64,000 nucleotides of DNA from Candidatus Eiseniibacteriota bacterium (GTDB lineage: Bacteria; Eisenbacteria; RBG-16-71-46; CAIMUX01). Under the pieces are notes generated by a model. It worked only from the letters and a program-made list of their open reading frames with translations, had not been told where the DNA came from and did not search any database. This document shows, piece by piece, positions 60,630-64,000 of this stretch. A program made the translations under genes and the position numbers. The stretch is from positions 620,001 through 684,000 of the forward strand of contig JACKCR010000002.1 in assembly GCA_020633975.1 (NCBI GenBank). The letters run 5' to 3'. Numbering within the stretch: position 1 is the first letter of the stretch; each line of letters begins with the position of its first letter.

Positions 60630-61145
60630 ATGCCGACACTCCCAGGTGAAGGACGCGAGGCCTACCTTCTCTTCCGAGTCGACGACCGGTTGCTCCACGG
60701 ACAGGTGACGCTCGGGTGGGGACTGCGCCTCGGCCCGAAACGCTATCTCATCGCGGATGACGCCCTCGCAGGCGATCCGATCACGCGCCGGCTCTACGAG
60801 GCGATGACGCCGGAAGGGTCCAGTACGGAAGTCACGTCGCTCGTATCGCTCGCTCTGGGCGACGATCCAGCGGCTTCGGTGCGCCGGACGATCCTTCTCG
60901 TGCGCGATCTCGCGGGCGCGGCTCACCTCCTCCGCGCCGGCGTCCCCGGGCCGCTCAACCTGGGAGGGATCCACGCCCATCCGGGTGCGGTAGAGATCCT
61001 TCCGTTCCTCCACCTCGACCCGGACGAGCTACGTCTCGCGCTCGAGCTGATCGAGGAAGGCTACGAACTCGAGGCGCGCGAGCTTCCAGAAGCGGAGTCG
61101 ATCGGCGGGGAGGCTCTCCGTGCTCGGCTCGCGGAGGCGGTGTGA
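60630..61145 (+). CDS. PTS mannose/fructose/sorbose-family IIB component
   Basis: A 171-residue EIIB. The phosphorylation site is His23 in FRVDDRLLHGQVTLGWG. Others are LIADDALAGDPITRRLYEAM and LLRAGVPGPLNLGGIHAHPG. The GTG at 60621 overlaps the IIA stop (GTGA) and would add three residues; the ATG at 60630 is used here. It accepts phosphate from the IIA protein encoded just upstream. Confidence 0.9.
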   Translation: MPTLPGEGREAYLLFRVDDRLLHGQVTLGWGLRLGPKRYLIADDALAGDPITRRLYEAMTPEGSSTEVTSLVSLALGDDPAASVRRTILLVRDLAGAAHLLRAGVPGPLNLGGIHAHPGAVEILPFLHLDPDELRLALELIEEGYELEARELPEAESIGGEALRARLAEAV

Positions 61146-61867
61146 GCCCGTCCTCCGTCCTGCCTTTCGTCGGTCTCGCCGCACTCGGCGCCCTCGTCGA
61201 GCTCGACGAGCGCGGTCTCTTCGCTGGCATTCTTCGCACCCCGGTCCTGGTCGGTGCGCTCACCGGGTGGGTCGTCGGCCACGCCGCGCTCGGCCTTGCG
61301 ATCGGGATCGTCTTCGCCCTTCTCTGGCCCGCGCCGTTTCGCAGCGGCGGACATCGTGATCCCTCCCCGGGAATCGCGGCACTCGTCGGCGCTGCCGCCG
61401 TTGCGCTACCCACCGTCGACGTCCGGGTGGGCACGACGCTCCGTCAGATCTTTGCCGAGACCGGAAACGCGGATCTCGGTTGGGGCGTTTTGGTCGGCGC
61501 CGGCGGGGCGTACATTCACCACCGGATCGAGACGAAGTTGCGTTCGCGCTTCGGGCGTGCCGAGGGCGAACCGTCGATTCCGGCCGCGCTTCGGACCCGT
61601 GCGTGGGGGGAAGCGCTTCTCTTGGGTGCGGCGATCGGAGTGGTCGCGGGGCTTCTGGGGGAAGCGATGCTCGCGCTCCGGTTCGTCGAGCGGAGCATCG
61701 AGGCAGGGTGGGACGGAGGCGCCTGGCACTGGATCGTACTGGCCGCCTTCCTCGGCGTGGCGTCCCAGTTCGGACGCTCGCGGGGCAAGATCACCGGCGT
61801 CCGGGAGTGGGCGATCGGGGTTGGACTCGGCGCCTTTGCCGTCGTGCTATTCGGGAGTGTCTGGTGA
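61142..61867 (+). CDS. PTS mannose/sorbose-family IIC component
   Basis: A 241-residue, strongly hydrophobic EIIC with about seven helices. It has the pattern GLAALGALVELDERGLFAGI, LRTPVLVGALTGWVVG, and AVALPTVDVRVGTTLRQIFA. The family core is recognisable but divergent. It forms the sugar channel with IID. GTG at 61142 overlaps the IIB stop (GTGA) and its own stop overlaps the IID start, so the three genes are coupled. Confidence 0.85.
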   Translation: MSPSSVLPFVGLAALGALVELDERGLFAGILRTPVLVGALTGWVVGHAALGLAIGIVFALLWPAPFRSGGHRDPSPGIAALVGAAAVALPTVDVRVGTTLRQIFAETGNADLGWGVLVGAGGAYIHHRIETKLRSRFGRAEGEPSIPAALRTRAWGEALLLGAAIGVVAGLLGEAMLALRFVERSIEAGWDGGAWHWIVLAAFLGVASQFGRSRGKITGVREWAIGVGLGAFAVVLFGSVW

Positions 61868-62730
61868 GCGAGCGGAAGGAAGGCAGACGCCGTCTCTCGC
61901 CGGTTCGGCTTGCTCTTCTCTCCCTGACGGTCGAGGTTCCGTTCACCTCGGCCGGGCACCAACGCCTGGGTTGGGAAGGGATCTGGTCCGAAGTCGGGGA
62001 GACCGATTCGACCGTGCCCGGCCGGACGGAGTCGGTTCTGCCCGAGTTCGTCGCGGCCCGCGCCTCGCAGACGCAGCCGGTACTGGCCGGTCTCGCGTGG
62101 GGCCCGGCTCTTGCAGCGACTTCGGCAGCGGCCGCAACCGCCGACGCGTCGACGGCGGCGCTGGGTGCGGGCGCTGGTGTGGAGCTGACTCCGGCTAGGC
62201 GACGCGCGGCCCAGCCCTCTCCGGCCGAACAGCCTTCGGTCGAGCTGACCCAGGCTTGGCGCAGGGCTCAGGATACGCTTGCGCCTCTGGTGGCCTCGGT
62301 GGGGGACCGACTGTTCCATGCGGCGGTGCCGGCCTGTCTCTCCGCTGGCCTCGTCGTCTTGGGGCTTCACTTCGCCCCCCTCTATGTGTTCTGGTATCCG
62401 ATCCTTTGCGGCGTGTTCGTCTTCGGAGTCGCGGTTTGGGGTTGGGAGGTCGGTCTCCGAGGGGAAGACGCCGCGGTCGAGCTGCTCATGGGCAGGAAGC
62501 TGGAGCGGTGGGCGCAACGGGTCGAAGCCGCGGGGCGTGTGCTGCTCGGTGCAGCAGTCGGCCTCCTCCTCGCGTCGAGTGGGCGCGCGGAGGGTGGCAG
62601 TGCATTCGTGGTGTCTGCATTCGGTTTGATCGTGCTAGCGACGGTGGCGTGGCGGCGTGGACTTCCGCCCTTTCTGCGGCTCTGGCTGCTAGTAGGGATG
62701 GGGACGTTGCTCGGACGCTGGCTCGGGTGA
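61864..62730 (+). CDS. PTS mannose/sorbose-family IID component, divergent
   Basis: A 288-residue protein read as EIID from position and pattern: LAPLVASVGDRLFHAAVPAC matches the family segment around IGDSLFW. The C terminus has several hydrophobic helices. An Ala/Pro/Glu-rich insertion of about 65 residues lies between about 85 and 135, longer than in typical IID. The usual N-terminal signature (sWNFERMQ) is poorly preserved. GTG at 61864 overlaps the IIC stop. Position in a IIA-IIB-IIC-IID run is the main support. Confidence 0.7.
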   Translation: MSERKEGRRRLSPVRLALLSLTVEVPFTSAGHQRLGWEGIWSEVGETDSTVPGRTESVLPEFVAARASQTQPVLAGLAWGPALAATSAAAATADASTAALGAGAGVELTPARRRAAQPSPAEQPSVELTQAWRRAQDTLAPLVASVGDRLFHAAVPACLSAGLVVLGLHFAPLYVFWYPILCGVFVFGVAVWGWEVGLRGEDAAVELLMGRKLERWAQRVEAAGRVLLGAAVGLLLASSGRAEGGSAFVVSAFGLIVLATVAWRRGLPPFLRLWLLVGMGTLLGRWLG

Positions 62731-62836
62731 ACGCGCGGCGATCCGATATCGGAAGACGGGCCGCGAACCGTCGAGGGCAGGCGGGTCGCGGTAGGCTCAG
62801 GGAAGGACCGACTCGGTACGGGAGGTGTGGAGTACG

Positions 62837-63106
62837 ATGACGCAGCAAGAAGTCGAGGTGCGGAACTACCCCGGCATCCACGCGCATCCCGCGGGGCTCT
62901 TCGTGAAGAGAGCTAGCCAGTTCGAGGCCGAGATCGAAGTCTCCAAGGGAGACATGTGGGTGAACGGCAAGTCGATCATGGGCGTGCTCATGCTCGCGGC
63001 GGAGACCGGCTCCCGACTCGTCATCCGTGCCAACGGCCCGGACGAGAAGGAAGCGGTCGCGAGCCTGGTCGAGCTGGTCGACTCGAAGTTCGGGGAGGCG
63101 AGTTGA
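62837..63106 (+). CDS. phosphocarrier protein HPr
   Basis: An 89-residue HPr. The active-site His15 is in NYPGIHAHPAGLFVKRAS, but the following residue 17, Arg in typical HPr, is His here (codon 62885-62887). Ser46 is in NGKSIMGVLML, the HprK target, and HprK is encoded upstream. The ATG at 62837 has GGAG 4-5 bases upstream. It overlaps the start of the enzyme I gene by 4 bases, so the two are coupled. It should pass phosphate from enzyme I to the IIA protein. Confidence 0.9.
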   Translation: MTQQEVEVRNYPGIHAHPAGLFVKRASQFEAEIEVSKGDMWVNGKSIMGVLMLAAETGSRLVIRANGPDEKEAVASLVELVDSKFGEAS

Positions 63107-64000
63107 AGGCACGCGCGAGCGAGAAGGTGAAGGGTACGTCCGCGAAGAAGCGTGCGTCCGCCAAGGCGTCGCCGTCGGGAAAGACCGTCCCCAAGAAGCC
63201 TGTTGCTGAGAAAGCCGTCGCCGAGAATCCCGTAGCCGAGAAGGCCAGCGTCGAGAAAGCCGTCGACGAAGAGGCCGTCGACCGAAGGGCCCGCGGCGAA
63301 GAGGCCGTCGGCGCGAAGGCCAAGCCCAAGGCCGGGGCCGAGCCGAAAGCAGGGGGTACCGACGCGCCCGTCAAGTCTCGCCGGCGAGTCGGAGCTCCGA
63401 AGGAGCTGGTGCGGCGCGGGGTGGGCGTGTCACCGGGGCTCGCATCCGGACTCGCGCTCGTCGTCCGGCCCGAGATCCTCGCTCCCGATGACCGGGTCAT
63501 CTCGGAGGACGAGGTCGAATCGGAGGTCGAACGGTTCCTCTACGCTGTCCGCCGGAGTCGAGACGAGATCGCCGCGCTCAGGGAGTGTCTCCTCGGGGAG
63601 GTGGACGACCCGGGGGTGCGGGTGCTGGAAGCGCACCTCCTCATCTTGGAAGACAAGTCGCTCCTCCAGGGAGTGCGGGAGTCGATCGAGAACGAGCGCC
63701 GTTCCGCTGCAGGCGCGCTCTTCGAGGTGCTGTCGCGCTACATCCAGACCTTGGAGCAGGCCTCCACCGAGTACTTCCGCGGACGAAGCGCCGACCTACG
63801 AGACGTTCAGACCCGACTCCTCCGGCACCTCAACGGAGGTCGCAGGGAGCGGACCTCGATCCCCGAAGGCGCGATCGTCGTGGCCGCGGACGTCTCGCCG
63901 AGTGAAGCGGCGGCGTTCGATCCCGAGCGGATCGGCGGTATCGTCGTAGACCACGGCGGCGCGACGAGCCACGCCGCGATCCTCGCCCGCGCGCGCGGAA
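63103..64000 (+). CDS. ptsI: PTS enzyme I, 3'-truncated by window edge, with long charged N-terminal tail
   Basis: The first 299 codons of enzyme I, the PEP-dependent kinase of HPr. The proposed start is TTG at 63103, overlapping the HPr stop as TTGA and preceded by GGGGAGG with 5-base spacing. About 105 Lys/Ala/Glu-rich residues come first (KKRASAKASPSGK, AEKAVAENPVAEK). The usual enzyme I start then follows: RRGVGVSPGLASGLALVV. The phospho-His is in GGATSHAAILARARG near the right edge. Such a tail is not typical of enzyme I and is compositionally like the H1-like tail of the AAA+ protein. The remaining domains lie beyond the window. Confidence 0.88.
   Translation, partial: MKARASEKVKGTSAKKRASAKASPSGKTVPKKPVAEKAVAENPVAEKASVEKAVDEEAVDRRARGEEAVGAKAKPKAGAEPKAGGTDAPVKSRRRVGAPKELVRRGVGVSPGLASGLALVVRPEILAPDDRVISEDEVESEVERFLYAVRRSRDEIAALRECLLGEVDDPGVRVLEAHLLILEDKSLLQGVRESIENERRSAAGALFEVLSRYIQTLEQASTEYFRGRSADLRDVQTRLLRHLNGGRRERTSIPEGAIVVAADVSPSEAAAFDPERIGGIVVDHGGATSHAAILARARG

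Overview
The window is GC-rich bacterial DNA (clearly above 60% by eye) from a Gram-negative organism. It carries KDO synthesis and LPS-export genes, lipoproteins and signal peptides, and long secreted proteins ending in FlgD-like/type IX-like C-terminal domains. It also has a GWxTD-domain protein, a C25 (gingipain-type) peptidase homologue and a Cys-rich repeat protein. This combination points to the FCB-like and neighbouring lineages (Eisenbacteria, Krumholzibacteria and similar). That placement is inference; there is no rRNA in the window to confirm it.

Layout. 1-573: 3' end of a purine nucleoside phosphorylase. 750-6809: a sigma factor and membrane anti-sigma pair, divergent from a large exported TPR-CHAT protease, flanked by small secreted proteins. 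7274-15627: a co-directional tricarboxylate cluster (HD-like protein, MmgE/PrpD, fused homoaconitase-type hydro-lyase, isocitrate/isopropylmalate-type dehydrogenase, CitD-CitE fusion, CitF). 15637-23685: a methyltransferase, a giant C25-family protein whose nucleophile position is Gln, two different tandem-repeat arrays, a possible micro-ORF, a lipoprotein and a PQ-loop membrane protein. 23769-25259: a histone-H1-like tail fused to a ClpB-D2-type AAA+ domain with degenerate catalytic motifs. 25792-32132: a GWxTD protein plus proC, then three exported proteins. 32567-39983: the rod-shape operon mreBCD-mrdA-rodA, then aroE and comF. 40226-46009: three secreted proteins. 46331-50347: rng, an apparently orphan adenine methyltransferase, rplU and rpmA. 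50437-57265: kdsB-pyrG-kdsA-kdsD-lpxL-lptC-lptB, nearly all with overlapping starts and stops. 57311-64000: rpoN, hpf, hprK, a mannose-family PTS (IIA, IIB, IIC, IID), HPr and the start of enzyme I.

How it fits together. The right half is core envelope and carbon-regulation machinery in tightly coupled operons. The left half is more accessory. There, the best candidates for new biology are the sigma/anti-sigma/TPR-CHAT locus, the H1-tailed pseudo-AAA+ protein, the 14-unit 42-bp palindromic array downstream of the inactive-looking C25 protein, and the self-contained citrate/2-oxoglutarate-type gene cluster. All calls come from reading the sequence; no database search was run.
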